From Candidatus Scalindua sp. SCAELEC01 (GTDB lineage Bacteria > Planctomycetota > Brocadiia > Brocadiales > Scalinduaceae), in NCBI GenBank assembly GCA_004282745.1, contig SHMT01000017.1:1-64000 (forward strand): a stretch of 64,000 nt of DNA, written 5' to 3'. Below the pieces are notes generated by a model. That model searched no databases, was not told where the DNA came from, and was given only the letters and a program-made list of their open reading frames with translations. The position numbers and the translations under genes were made by a program. Numbering within the stretch: the stretch's first letter is position 1; the number at the start of each line of letters is the position of its first letter. This document shows, piece after piece, positions 46,581-55,035 of this stretch.

Positions 46581-47432
46581 ATGAATAGTAAAAAATTTCC
46601 CGAATTGATCGGATTTATTTGTGCCTTTATAATGGTAACCACGTCTCACTCCTCATACAACATGTGCGACAGATTGATGGTTACTTTCTCCAGTCTCGGC
46701 TACAACCCTGTAGAAGAAGTAGTTCACACTATTTCAAACGGAGAGAAAGCAAATGACAACATTCTCTATGAAAAATGGTGTGAAAAGGTGTTTGACAACG
46801 GAAGTTACATATATCAAGCGTATAAGGACATAGCTTTCAATATAGAATATACTCCCGAGGTGAAGAAAGCGGACTTTTGGCAATCACCGGATGAAACGGC
46901 AAGACTAAAGAAGGGTGATTGCGAAGACGCGGTTTTTCTTTTTTACTCGCATCTTCCAAGAGATCAAAATAATGCTAAAATTGTTTGGGGTTGGATTGTA
47001 GATAAAGAGAGCAAGGTGGGGAGTGCCCATGTTTGGTATCAACTGGTGGATCGTAAAGGGAAACAGTGGGTTGTAGAAGGTTTCTCTCAGGGGTGGAACG
47101 GAATAATACCAATGGTTGAGATTGAGAAGACAGAATTGAGAAGACCAATATTTATACTTCCACACCAGGCAGTGAGCAGTTTTGCCGGGTCTCAGGACAT
47201 GGTAAATGAGAAAAAAAATCTTTCATCTTTTGGTTCTGTAGATATGGTTAATCATGATTCAGAAAAGATACCGTTTACACAGGATTATACATCGCTATCG
47301 TTTCCGAATAGAAAGAGAGAGATAACAAATATTGTAAACAAACTGCATGAACTCTTTTCTCGATACAAAGTACCACAACAGGTGATAGCATCGAAAGGGT
47401 CTCAAGAAAAGAACCTTATTTGCAAAAGATAG
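46581..47432 (+). CDS. Exported transglutaminase-like protein
   Basis: 283 residues. An N-terminal hydrophobic segment (8-25) is a probable signal peptide. The central region has the transglutaminase-like catalytic Cys in KKGDCEDAVFLFYSHL and a His in SAHVWYQLVDRKGKQWVVEG, the spacing used by papain-fold peptidases and transglutaminases. The C-terminal 80 residues are polar and unassigned. It could be a periplasmic peptidase or amidase. The neighbours give no pathway clue. Confidence 0.7.
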   Translation: MNSKKFPELIGFICAFIMVTTSHSSYNMCDRLMVTFSSLGYNPVEEVVHTISNGEKANDNILYEKWCEKVFDNGSYIYQAYKDIAFNIEYTPEVKKADFWQSPDETARLKKGDCEDAVFLFYSHLPRDQNNAKIVWGWIVDKESKVGSAHVWYQLVDRKGKQWVVEGFSQGWNGIIPMVEIEKTELRRPIFILPHQAVSSFAGSQDMVNEKKNLSSFGSVDMVNHDSEKIPFTQDYTSLSFPNRKREITNIVNKLHELFSRYKVPQQVIASKGSQEKNLICKR

Positions 47433-47706
47433 CGAAGTTGTTTTCCTTACTGGTGCCATGTTTACGTTCTGCTGCACAATAAATTTGAGAGATACTATCT
47501 CTCACTTCTTTCCTGCACCCTTAGTACCCATTCCCGCGGCTCCATTTCCTTCTAACAGTACCTTTTTCTCTCAAATTTCTGTATCTACAGTAGTTATCAT
47601 ATTATTGCTGCTGCCTCTTCTTTTTATTTGATTTGGTCATAGAGCCTCTGGTAAACTGAAACCTTTAATTAGCTATTTTGTAATGTACTTAGGGTGGAGG
47701 TGTAAA

Positions 47707-48258
47707 ATGGTCTTACTAAAGTCAATAAATATACCATTAGGGACAAAGGCGGTTGACTTTTGTCTAATGGGTGTAGATGGAGAGATGCACTCCCTTGCCG
47801 ACTACGATGATAAAGATATCCTTGTCGTTATCATCATGTGTAATCACTGTCCTTATGTCCAGGCGGTGGATGTAAGGATCGTTCAATTACAGGACCGGTT
47901 TGCAAAACAAAATGTCCAGTTTGTTGGGATCAATCCCAATGATGACGTTACCTACCCGGATGACAGTTTTGAAAACATGGCGAAGAGAGCAACGGAAAAG
48001 GGGTACAACTTTCCCTATTTAAAAGATGATGATCAGTCTATAGCAAAAAAGTATCAGGCACAATGCACCCCCGACATCTTTGTTTATAACAAAAAGAGGG
48101 AACTGTGCTATCACGGCAGAATAGATGATAATTGGCAGGATTCGGAGAAAGTTACTACGCATGATCTTGCCGATGCCATTGAAGCGTTATTGGAAGGAAA
48201 AATGCCTGCTCCCTTGCAACACCCTTCGATGGGGTGTTCAATTAAGTGGAAGGGGTAA
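47707..48258 (+). CDS. Thioredoxin-fold protein, AhpC/TSA-like
   Basis: 183 residues from the ATG at 47707 with GGAGG seven bases upstream; an earlier in-frame ATG at 47683 lacks a site. Thioredoxin-family landmarks: LGTKAVDFCLMGVDG, VVIIMCNHCPYVQAVD with the CxxC pair, FVGINPNDD and YPDDSFENM, then QCTPDIFVYNKKRELCYHGRIDD. This subgroup (CNHCP) is widespread and usually annotated as redoxin; its substrate is unknown. No signal peptide is seen, so it is probably cytoplasmic. A zinc-ribbon gene starts two bases after the stop. Confidence 0.9.
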   Translation: MVLLKSINIPLGTKAVDFCLMGVDGEMHSLADYDDKDILVVIIMCNHCPYVQAVDVRIVQLQDRFAKQNVQFVGINPNDDVTYPDDSFENMAKRATEKGYNFPYLKDDDQSIAKKYQAQCTPDIFVYNKKRELCYHGRIDDNWQDSEKVTTHDLADAIEALLEGKMPAPLQHPSMGCSIKWKG

Positions 48259-48260
48259 AG

Positions 48261-48443
48261 ATGAAGAATGTCAAACCAGAGGAAATTTTAATAGAGAAGG
48301 AACTGCACATTTGTCCTCAATGTGGTTATGGGGATGGTTTCCACACTTCGTTTGTCCGACTGACTAAAGAGAAGTGCAAGGTTATCCTCATATGCCCAAA
48401 CTGCCATTCACGGTATGATCCGAATTGGGAAGTTGATGTTTAG
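48261..48443 (+). CDS. Small zinc-ribbon protein
   Basis: 60 residues from the ATG at 48261, two bases after the upstream stop, with AGGGG just before. Two cysteine pairs, HICPQCGYG and ILICPNCHSRY, form a rubredoxin or zinc-ribbon knuckle pair. Otherwise unassigned. Tight linkage to the thioredoxin-like gene suggests co-expression. Confidence 0.75.
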   Translation: MKNVKPEEILIEKELHICPQCGYGDGFHTSFVRLTKEKCKVILICPNCHSRYDPNWEVDV

Positions 48444-48451
48444 GGTTTGGG

Positions 48452-48477
48452 AAAGAGTCATCGGACAATGACTCTTT
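48452..48477 (+). terminator. Hairpin after the zinc-ribbon gene
   Basis: AAAGAGTCAT pairs perfectly with ATGACTCTTT across a six-base loop, nine bases after the stop codon. Only the three terminal T of the stem provide a U-tract, so termination strength is doubtful. Confidence 0.45.
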
Positions 48478-48511
48478 GTGAAAGTTAAGGTCTCTATTTG
48501 TCGGACTTGAG

Positions 48512-48735
48512 TTAAGGGTCCAGGAAAGAATAACTTGTAGTTCTCGCCTGTCCCCGCCAGAAAGAGTGTCTCCCGCCCGGGCATCTCATTTTCAGGCTTA
48601 CCTTCGACCGCTCTTCACTCGCTGTATCCTCGCTGTAGCTCAGGCTACGCCTGCGGTCCTGCTCGATCAGATCGACCAAATCCGATCTAAAACTAAGCGC
48701 GATAAAACAACAAGGTATTTTTTTCTGGACCCTAA
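48512..48735. mobile_element. Element C, 224 bp copy (MITE-like)
   Basis: The left end TTAAGGGTCCAGGAAAGAAT then AACTTG is matched inverted by the right end TTAGGGTCCAGAAAAAAATA then CCTTG. The GC-rich core has several short inverted repeats and no convincing coding sequence. The same end sequence forms the foldback at 31266-31311. It is probably a non-autonomous transposable element; no transposase of its type is in the window. Confidence 0.7.
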
Positions 48736-49099
48736 GGTGCCGTGATCCTTCAGATGAGGCGTAATGGAGCAGTATTATCAGGTATAGAGGTGGGCAGAGT
48801 TTGTGAGTACTCGTTCGTCAGTTGATGTTGAGTTTTACCCTTATACGGTCAAATGGTGCTACTCATTTATGTTTTTTGAGAAACTGTTAGGATAATGAAT
48901 TAATACAATAACGTAAATCAGTCGGAGTGTGAAGCTCCACAAACAGATGTTCAAGATGTAGTGGGTATATTTTCAACACTCAGCATCAGGCTTAACAACT
49001 TATTCTGGCAAATTTATCTCTTGCTTTTTATTATCTGGAAATGTTCTTTGTCAGATGGAGTTCTCTGTTTGTCATCTTTTTTCTGTTGCATAGTAGCAC
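48736..49099. other. Gene-free gap between element C and the PfkB kinase gene
   Basis: About 360 bases. A 60-codon plus-strand frame at 48961-49143 overlaps the kinase 3' end and has no ribosome binding site or family likeness, so it is not called. No promoter or RNA was recognised. Confidence 0.4.
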
Positions 49100-50053
49100 T
49101 TAAAACGCCTTTTCTCCAAATACGCTCTCAAATCTTTCATTAAATGACTCAGGGGTGAAATGGAAATTCTGAGGGCCGTGAACTTCTACGCAGTAAGCGG
49201 CGCAAACCGAACCCATTCGCGCACCATGAATAATGTCATTTTCTGACAACATAAACCCCTTGATTAAGCCTGCTCTGTAGGCGTCTCCCGCACCGGTAGG
49301 GTCGTTTACGGGGTCAGCCTTGGCGACAGGGATCTCAATGGTCTTTGTTTTATTGTTTTCCAGAAGCATTATTTCAGAACCAAATTCTCCCTTTGTCTTG
49401 ATCAGGATCTCGGTTCTCTCCAGGATATCTTCAATCGAAAAGGAGGTCTTCTCTTGGGTCAACTGCAGTTCATAATCATTACAGATAAATATTTTTGAAT
49501 CCTCTATCATCTCTGCCAAACGTTCACTTGTCCAGGCAGGAAGGGACTGTCCGGGGTCAAAAATATAGTCGATCTTCTTCCGCTTGTAAACATTTGAAAA
49601 ATTATACATATCGTCTAAATTTCCTGGTGCAACCAGGGCAATGGTATCTTTGTGAGTAAGCGCTTCAAAATCAAAGACAGAACTGAATTTCATTGCTCCC
49701 GGATTGAAGGCCGTTATCTGATTATCTGACTTATCTGTTGTTATGTATGCGCCTGCTGTGAGTTCTTCCTCTATAATTTTAATATGTTCTGTAGGGATTT
49801 TATGGCCTATCAACCAGTTTTTGTAAGGCTCGAAGTCCCTTCCTGCAGTGCCTATTATGGTGGGTTTATCTCCAAAGAGAGATAGTGCATAGGCAATATT
49901 ACCTGCTGTACCCCCGAAATTTTCCCTCAAGCCGTCTATCATAAAACAGACATTCAGTATGTGTACTTTTTCCGGAAGAATATGGTCGGAAAATTTACCC
50001 GGAAAATTCATAATCCTATCATAAGCCAATGATCCCGAAACAAGAATATTCAT
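49100..50053 (-). CDS. PfkB-family sugar or nucleoside kinase
   Basis: 317 residues from the ATG at 50053, with AGAGAGGAC upstream; the longer frame to 50089 is less likely. Ribokinase fold: NILVSGSLAYDRIMNFPG, GGTAGNIAYALSLFG (first PfkB signature region), and NDPTGAGDAYRAGLIKGF with the catalytic Asp and anion hole. The pattern LAYDRIM...GRDFEPYKNWL resembles a bacterial adenosine-kinase-like subgroup, but the substrate is not certain. It phosphorylates a hydroxymethyl group using ATP in the cytoplasm. It is a single gene. Confidence 0.9.
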   Translation of the reverse strand: MNILVSGSLAYDRIMNFPGKFSDHILPEKVHILNVCFMIDGLRENFGGTAGNIAYALSLFGDKPTIIGTAGRDFEPYKNWLIGHKIPTEHIKIIEEELTAGAYITTDKSDNQITAFNPGAMKFSSVFDFEALTHKDTIALVAPGNLDDMYNFSNVYKRKKIDYIFDPGQSLPAWTSERLAEMIEDSKIFICNDYELQLTQEKTSFSIEDILERTEILIKTKGEFGSEIMLLENNKTKTIEIPVAKADPVNDPTGAGDAYRAGLIKGFMLSENDIIHGARMGSVCAAYCVEVHGPQNFHFTPESFNERFESVFGEKAF

Positions 50054-50792
50054 ATTGTCCTCTCTTTTTAGATTAAAATGATATTGCATTAATGTTTTTC
50101 ACATCACACAATTTTACTCGTAGGATAACGTCTCACCATATTTAAAATGAGAAATATTTTACTTTACCCCTTGGTATTTCGAGAGGACACACCGGTCTTG
50201 TAACCTCTAGTAAAATATTTAGGTATGACGGGATTGCACCGTAACGTCAATTTACAAAATACATTTGCCTGCTGTAACCCCACTGAGAGTCTGGAAATTA
50301 CTCTATCTTAAAAACATAATTATAGCCATCAATACCTTAGCGTACCCACTACGTGCCAGCTTAAACCTTACTGTACTTTACCATTTTTGTCAAGCGACGA
50401 TTTTGGAATGAATTTAACACAATTGATATTTTATAGAGCATATGAATATGCGGCCAAGAGATTGAAGTGGGCTGCCTAATAAAGACCTAATGCTTAAATT
50501 TAGTATAGAGGAAATTGCTAAACATTGAAGTGGCGGCAATTGCGGTTATTCACTACGAACAAAGTTTTTCTTGCTCTCTCTGTTTTCGATACATAGAATG
50601 ATGAACCGAAAGAATAAAGATTGTAATTAATTTTTGTTGTAGAAAGCCTAAATATCGAAAATGTCATTTTGGATTTATTTTAGAAGCCATATGCATCAAT
50701 AAATTACGATACCCTGAAATTAATTCAGGGCGAAAAAGTAGTGTTAATCCTTCGGGGAAATTTCTTTTAGCAATATTTATAAGTAAGCAAAA
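50054..50792. other. Gap upstream of the ATPase gene, with a short palindrome
   Basis: About 740 AT-rich bases with no recognised gene. The only clear structure is CCCTGAAATTAATTCAGGG at 50712-50730, a perfect palindrome 62 bases before the ATPase ATG that could be an operator or RNA hairpin. Confidence 0.4.
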
Positions 50793-51887
50793 ATGAGTAC
50801 ATTGGATCATTTAGAAATCAGAAATTTTAAATCAATACATAGTTTGGATATTGACTTGAAATCCTTGAATATCTTTATCGGAGCTAACGGTGCAGGGAAA
50901 TCAAATTTTGTAGGGTGCTTTAAATTTTTGAATCAGGTAATTAAAGGTAATCTTCAAAACTACACGGCAGCATCTGGAGGTGCAGACAGTACACTCTATT
51001 TTGGTCGTAAAACTTCAGAAGAAATGTCTTTCAAGTTGTCTTTTGACGGTGGAGTTAATGGTTATGAATGTAATTTTTCTCCGACTCCTGAAGATAATTT
51101 TTATTTCAGTAATGAGAATGCCTGGTTCCATGATAAAAAACGCTATTCGACACCCTATAATGAACATATGGGAAGTGGCCATATGGAGTCTAGGATTTCA
51201 GAAAGTGACAAACGTGTAGCGCGGTATGTATCAGAATATCTTGATAGTTGGAGATTATACCATTTTCACGATACCAGCGAAAGCGCCAAGGTAAAACAGA
51301 CCTGCAATATAGCAGACAATAAAACTTTTCAGCCTGATGCGAGGAATCTGGCGGCCTTTCTATACCTGCTTGAAAAAAAACATTCTGATTATTTTGAAAA
51401 TATTCAGGATGCGGTGCGTATGGTGGCTCCTTTCTTTGACCGATTTAATCTGCACCCTTCTCAACTAAATGAGGATAAGATACGTCTTGAGTGGAAGGAG
51501 AAGGGTAGTGACGATTATTTTGATGGTTCCGCGCTTTCCGATGGAACTTTACGATTCATGTGTTTGGCTACACTTTTACTCCAGCCAGAATCAAAACTGC
51601 CGTCTATTATATTACTGGATGAACCGGAATTAGGGTTGCATCCTTATGCTATTACTGTTCTAGCCGGTTTATTACAATCAACCTCAAAATGTGCACAAAT
51701 CATAGTTGCTACACAGTCGGTTACGCTGGTAAACCAGTTTGAACCTGAAGATATAGTGGTTGTTGATCGAGAAAAAGGTCAAAGTGTTTTTAACCGTCTT
51801 GTTGATGGTCCAGATATGGAAGGTTGGCTTGAGGAATATGGGCTTGGTGATCTATGGGAGAAGAACGTATTGGGAGGGCGACCATAA
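50793..51887 (+). CDS. AAA ATPase of the RecF/OLD-like (AAA_21) group
   Basis: 364 residues. ABC/SMC-type ATPase: LEIRNFKSIHSLDIDL, Walker A GANGAGKSN near residue 30, a signature-like ALSDGTLRFMCLATLLL, Walker B IILLDEPELGLHP, and the H-loop region VATQSVTLVNQF. There is no nuclease domain of its own. The next gene encodes a TOPRIM-like DUF4276 protein, so the two divide between them what OLD nucleases carry in one chain. ATPase plus TOPRIM pairs (PARIS, RloA-RloB, Gabija) are known phage defences; the role here is inferred from that pattern. Confidence 0.9.
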   Translation: MSTLDHLEIRNFKSIHSLDIDLKSLNIFIGANGAGKSNFVGCFKFLNQVIKGNLQNYTAASGGADSTLYFGRKTSEEMSFKLSFDGGVNGYECNFSPTPEDNFYFSNENAWFHDKKRYSTPYNEHMGSGHMESRISESDKRVARYVSEYLDSWRLYHFHDTSESAKVKQTCNIADNKTFQPDARNLAAFLYLLEKKHSDYFENIQDAVRMVAPFFDRFNLHPSQLNEDKIRLEWKEKGSDDYFDGSALSDGTLRFMCLATLLLQPESKLPSIILLDEPELGLHPYAITVLAGLLQSTSKCAQIIVATQSVTLVNQFEPEDIVVVDREKGQSVFNRLVDGPDMEGWLEEYGLGDLWEKNVLGGRP

Positions 51888-51892
51888 ATATA

Positions 51893-52570
51893 ATGAAAAA
51901 GGTTCTTGTACTCGTAGAAGGACAGACTGAAGAGGCTTTTGTCAAAAGAGTTCTCCATGAACATCTTCTGAAATATAATGTTTCGTTAATACCGACTATT
52001 GTTTCAACAAAGCGGGTAAAAAGTGGTCCAGATTTTAAGGGCGGAATCGTATCTTATAAGAGAGTGCGTGGGGACATTCTAAGATTGCTTCACGACAGCA
52101 GTGCGGTACTTGTTACAACTATGTTTGATCTTTATGGATTGCCGAATGATTTTCCAGGACGTAGTGAAGCAAGAGGTGCCCCACAGAAGAAAGTGCGGTA
52201 TATTGAAGAGGCATTTAGAAAGGATATTGATAATAGTCGTTTTTTAGGCTATTTATCTCTACATGAATTTGAAGGTCTCCTGTTTAGCTCTCCTCACATA
52301 ATCGCCATAACATTGAATGCTCAAGATCGAGAAATTGAGATAAATAGAATTAGAGAGTCTTTCTCCTCTCCTGAAGAAATTAATGACAATCCGGAAACAG
52401 CACCATCAAAGCGTCTTCTTGATATTTTTCCACGATATAATAAAGTTTTTTATGGCTCAACTATTGCGCATCGTATAGGTATTAAAACGATACGTTCTAA
52501 ATGTCAACATTTCCATGAGTGGATGACTGCTCTGGAAAATTTAGGGCAAAAGAATCAAGTCCTCAATTGA
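51893..52570 (+). CDS. DUF4276 (TOPRIM-like) protein
   Basis: 225 residues from the ATG at 51893, six bases after the ATPase stop; a frame from 51854 is possible but the family normally begins MKKVLVLVEGQTEE. Likely metal-binding residues: the Glu of LVEGQTEEAF, the Asp of MFDLYGLPNDFPG, and LHEFEGLLF. The predicted role is a nuclease or effector partner of the ATPase. The stop codon lies within sequence resembling element B (52562-52615), so the C-terminus may have been altered by that element. Confidence 0.85.
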   Translation: MKKVLVLVEGQTEEAFVKRVLHEHLLKYNVSLIPTIVSTKRVKSGPDFKGGIVSYKRVRGDILRLLHDSSAVLVTTMFDLYGLPNDFPGRSEARGAPQKKVRYIEEAFRKDIDNSRFLGYLSLHEFEGLLFSSPHIIAITLNAQDREIEINRIRESFSSPEEINDNPETAPSKRLLDIFPRYNKVFYGSTIAHRIGIKTIRSKCQHFHEWMTALENLGQKNQVLN

Positions 52571-52615
52571 AAAATCAAAATTTCACGTAAACTCGTGTCC
52601 TAAAATTCAAAAAAA
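52562..52615. repeat. Element B fragment at the 3' end of the DUF4276 gene
   Basis: The run GAAAAATCAAAATTTCA, then AAACTC and CATTTT-like blocks, aligns with 30955-31011 inside the nested element B copy. The outer end is lost. It overlaps the last codons and stop of the preceding gene. Confidence 0.5.
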
Positions 52616-52827
52616 TCATTTTCAACCTGTTTGAACAAAAAAACATATGAAATTTATTCCTTTTTGGTTCCGGCTCGACCAAGTTGGGAAAGGAACCTTC
52701 ACATCGTAATAATAAGCATCACGAGCAAGCCGATTAACAATATCATTTTCGTATATATCAGAATTGAGGAAATAGTTTAGAGAATTGTTTGAAGGTATGC
52801 AATTATATTCATCGATTTCCCTATCTA

Positions 52828-52862
52828 GTGCTTGAACGGAAACCCGGTGGTTGAACCAAAAC
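52828..52862. repeat. Element A end fragment
   Basis: TA followed by GTGCTTGAACGGAAACCC and GGTGGTTGAACCAAAACT, matching one end of element A (closest to the 29214 copy). It is truncated after about 35 bases, directly against the tonB stop codon. Confidence 0.6.
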
Positions 52863-52864
52863 TA

Positions 52865-53680
52865 TCAAGAATCTTCCAGTTTAAAATGAAACACGATCTT
52901 CTTGCTGGCAGTAAAAGGGACACCTATCCGTTTAGCAGGTATATATTTTGCCTTCTTTAGAGCTTTAATGGCGGCTTTATCAAGTGATTTACAACCCGCG
53001 GACTTTACAATGTCAATATTCCCACGCTTACCATTACTGAGAATTGTTACTTCCAATATCGTTGTTCCTTCATGACCTTGTCTTTTACAACTCAAAGGGT
53101 AGGAGGGTTTAAATACGTTTTTAACCATAGCACCCGTTGTTACTCCTTTTACCTTCACATCCGCAATTATCTCTTTTGAATTATTGGTACTCTTACTCTG
53201 TTTTGGTACCGGTTTATCTTTGGCCGTATTATCAGGTTTAAAGTATTTAGCACTATAGGCTATCTCTTTCGGTTTTTGTACAATATCGGCTTCAACTTTT
53301 ACCTGCTTCTCTATTGATTTTTTCGGCTTTTGCAGGGGCTGTAGAGTGTCAAGTGCTTTCTCTTCCAACGTATGGAGAGGTTTCTTTATTTCATTAACAG
53401 GATTTGATATGGCAACTGGTTCCGCTTTTTGCCGTTCCGGTTTTTGTAGCGGTTTTGGTACCTCAACCGTTTCTTTTTCTACTTCATGAGGTCTCTTACT
53501 ATCCTTAACAGGTTTTCTGGAAGCAACCGATGCCACTGACGGTACAAGGTGCATCTCTATACTGGATTCGCCCTTTTTGAATACCACCTCCGGTTCAGAA
53601 GTGACATTTGGCGTTATTACTACTGCTGCGTGTAACGCCAGGGCTATCAGACCGGCTATCATTATATTTTTCTTATACAT
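52865..53680 (-). CDS. tonB: TonB energy-transducing protein
   Basis: 271 residues. An N-terminal membrane anchor (7-24) is followed by a long Pro/Lys-rich periplasmic spacer (about 50-175). The TonB C-terminal domain follows (about 190-268: GHEGTTILEVTILSNGKRGN, SAGCKSLDKAAIKALKKAKY, FTASKKIVFHFKL). It links the proton-driven ExbBD motor to outer-membrane receptors. It is the last gene in the series exbB-exbD-tonB, on the same strand as btuB, so corrinoid uptake is its likely use; other receptors may share it. Confidence 0.92.
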   Translation of the reverse strand: MYKKNIMIAGLIALALHAAVVITPNVTSEPEVVFKKGESSIEMHLVPSVASVASRKPVKDSKRPHEVEKETVEVPKPLQKPERQKAEPVAISNPVNEIKKPLHTLEEKALDTLQPLQKPKKSIEKQVKVEADIVQKPKEIAYSAKYFKPDNTAKDKPVPKQSKSTNNSKEIIADVKVKGVTTGAMVKNVFKPSYPLSCKRQGHEGTTILEVTILSNGKRGNIDIVKSAGCKSLDKAAIKALKKAKYIPAKRIGVPFTASKKIVFHFKLEDS

Positions 53681-53691
53681 TGTAAGAGATT

Positions 53692-53757
53692 AAGGAATTT
53701 AGGAATTATGGAATTGAGGGATTGTTATACATCGGTTCCCCGATTCTTAAATTCCTT
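53692..53757. other. Inverted repeat in the exbD-tonB gap
   Basis: AAGGAATTTA pairs with TAAATTCCTT across 46 bases, covering the 3' edge of exbD and the start region of tonB. It could modulate read-through or stability. The evidence is limited to complementarity. Confidence 0.3.
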
Positions 53758-54176
53758 TATTTTTCAATGGTTGTATGTTCAACGGGCTGTGTCTCAAAAT
53801 AGACCTCCTTTATCGCATCTTTTCTCAAGGTATCAAGCACGCTTATTACGACTCCCAGGTCGGCCTCTTTGTCACCGTTAATAAAAATCTTTACGCCCTT
53901 CCTCGCCTTTTTTTTTACTTCTTCAGAGAGAGACTCAAGCGGGAGCTCTTCTTTATTAAGAAGTATCCTGTTGTCCTTATCCACCGTAATTGAGACATAC
54001 TCTTTCCTGTCGAGCTCAGATGTTGATGCCTGAGGAAGGTCTACTTTAAATCCCCGATGCACTACCATGGAGAGCATTGCGTAGATAAAAAAGACCAAGA
54101 GGAGAAAGACGACATCTATTAACGGTATCATCTCGATCCTTGGACCTTTTTTTTTCATATTAAGGTTTATCTTCAT
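53757..54176 (-). CDS. exbD: ExbD-type biopolymer transport protein
   Basis: 139 residues. A short cytoplasmic N-terminus (KKKGPRIEMIPLIDVVFLLL) leads into a single membrane helix carrying the proton-conducting Asp (PLIDVVFLL). A periplasmic domain with YVSITVDKDNRILLNKEEL and DGKADLGVVISVLDTLRK-like sequence follows, typical of ExbD/TolR. It forms the motor with ExbB (86 bases upstream). Association with TonB rather than Tol proteins favours ExbD. Confidence 0.93.
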   Translation of the reverse strand: MKINLNMKKKGPRIEMIPLIDVVFLLLVFFIYAMLSMVVHRGFKVDLPQASTSELDRKEYVSITVDKDNRILLNKEELPLESLSEEVKKKARKGVKIFINGDKEADLGVVISVLDTLRKDAIKEVYFETQPVEHTTIEK

Positions 54177-54261
54177 TGTATTGGACTTTCACCGTAAATC
54201 GTAAAGAGCGCTATGTTTAAAAGGTGTTCAATGCATTTAATTTTCAGTCTGATTCAAAAAT

Positions 54262-54861
54262 TTATTTCTGTTTTTTATGGAGTATTTCGAGACTGGTGGT
54301 ACGTTTTTCTATATTTCGCGCCGCTTTTTCCAGCTTAACAATGAAATAATTATAGGGAATTATTGTGGCAAGGGCAATGGTGAGGCCAGCCGCCGTAGTA
54401 ATCAGGGCCTGTGCTATTCCTCCGGTTACCGCCTTCGGGTCATCGATACCCGACTGCCCCAGAAAATCAAAAGAGACGATTATTCCGGTAACTGTCCCAA
54501 GGATCCCAAGCAGGGGGGCCATTGTTATTATGGTATCCAGGATTGCCATTCCCCTTTTCATCCTGTCTATCTCGTCCTCTGCTGCCATTTCGATTGCATT
54601 AAACATGGAAGACTTATGGTGTGAGAGGGCAAAACACACTATTCTTATCAAGTAGTCTTTTGATTTTCCACCCAGGGCCAGGGCTTTTTCATACAATCCC
54701 TTTTCAATCTCTTCAAACATTTCATCCAGTAGTTTGCGATCCATCCTCCTTGTTTCGTTTGACCAGAAGATAATTCGCTCGATGGTAATAGTAAGAGAGA
54801 TAAGCGAGCAAATTAAGAGAGGGTACATTACCGGGCCACCCTTAAAAATGAGATTCATCAT
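54262..54861 (-). CDS. exbB: ExbB-type proton channel protein
   Basis: 199 residues from the ATG at 54861 (ATGATG), preceded by GGAAAGGAAG; a longer frame to 54942 is rejected because it covers a separate small gene. Three membrane helices: GGPVMYPLLICSLISLTITI, then the pair APLLGILGTVTGIIVSF and ALITTAAGLTIALATIIPYN with the conserved Thr residues. MotA/TolQ/ExbB family. Its start overlaps the stop of the 42-residue membrane protein gene by four bases. Confidence 0.93.
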   Translation of the reverse strand: MMNLIFKGGPVMYPLLICSLISLTITIERIIFWSNETRRMDRKLLDEMFEEIEKGLYEKALALGGKSKDYLIRIVCFALSHHKSSMFNAIEMAAEDEIDRMKRGMAILDTIITMAPLLGILGTVTGIIVSFDFLGQSGIDDPKAVTGGIAQALITTAAGLTIALATIIPYNYFIVKLEKAARNIEKRTTSLEILHKKQK

Positions 54862-54986
54862 TGACTTCTTCCTTTCCTCCATCCAGAGTAAAATAATCCT
54901 AACCATATGAAAACTACAAAAATAGCCATCCAGAGTGTGCATGAGGTGCTTACACCTTGTTCCGTTTCTTGTACTTTTTCTTCCAT
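54858..54986 (-). CDS. 42-residue single-pass membrane protein upstream of exbB
   Basis: The frame starts at an ATG (54986) and reads MEEKVQETEQGVSTSC, then a hydrophobic helix (LWMAIFVVFIWLGLFYSG), then a basic tail WRKGRSQ. It stops at TGA overlapping the exbB start as ATGA, the classic coupling arrangement. The acidic N-terminus and basic C-terminus suggest a single pass. No family is recognised; it may be an accessory subunit of the ExbBD motor. No clear ribosome binding site is seen. Confidence 0.55.
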   Translation of the reverse strand: MEEKVQETEQGVSTSCTLWMAIFVVFIWLGLFYSGWRKGRSQ

Positions 54987-55035
54987 TTCATACTTTTGCT
55001 AACAATTTCGTGAAAATAGTTGAGGTCTTGTAACG

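Noticed and set aside
48961-49143. 60-codon plus-strand frame.
   Set aside because: No ribosome binding site or family likeness, and it overlaps the 3' end of the PfkB gene on the other strand.
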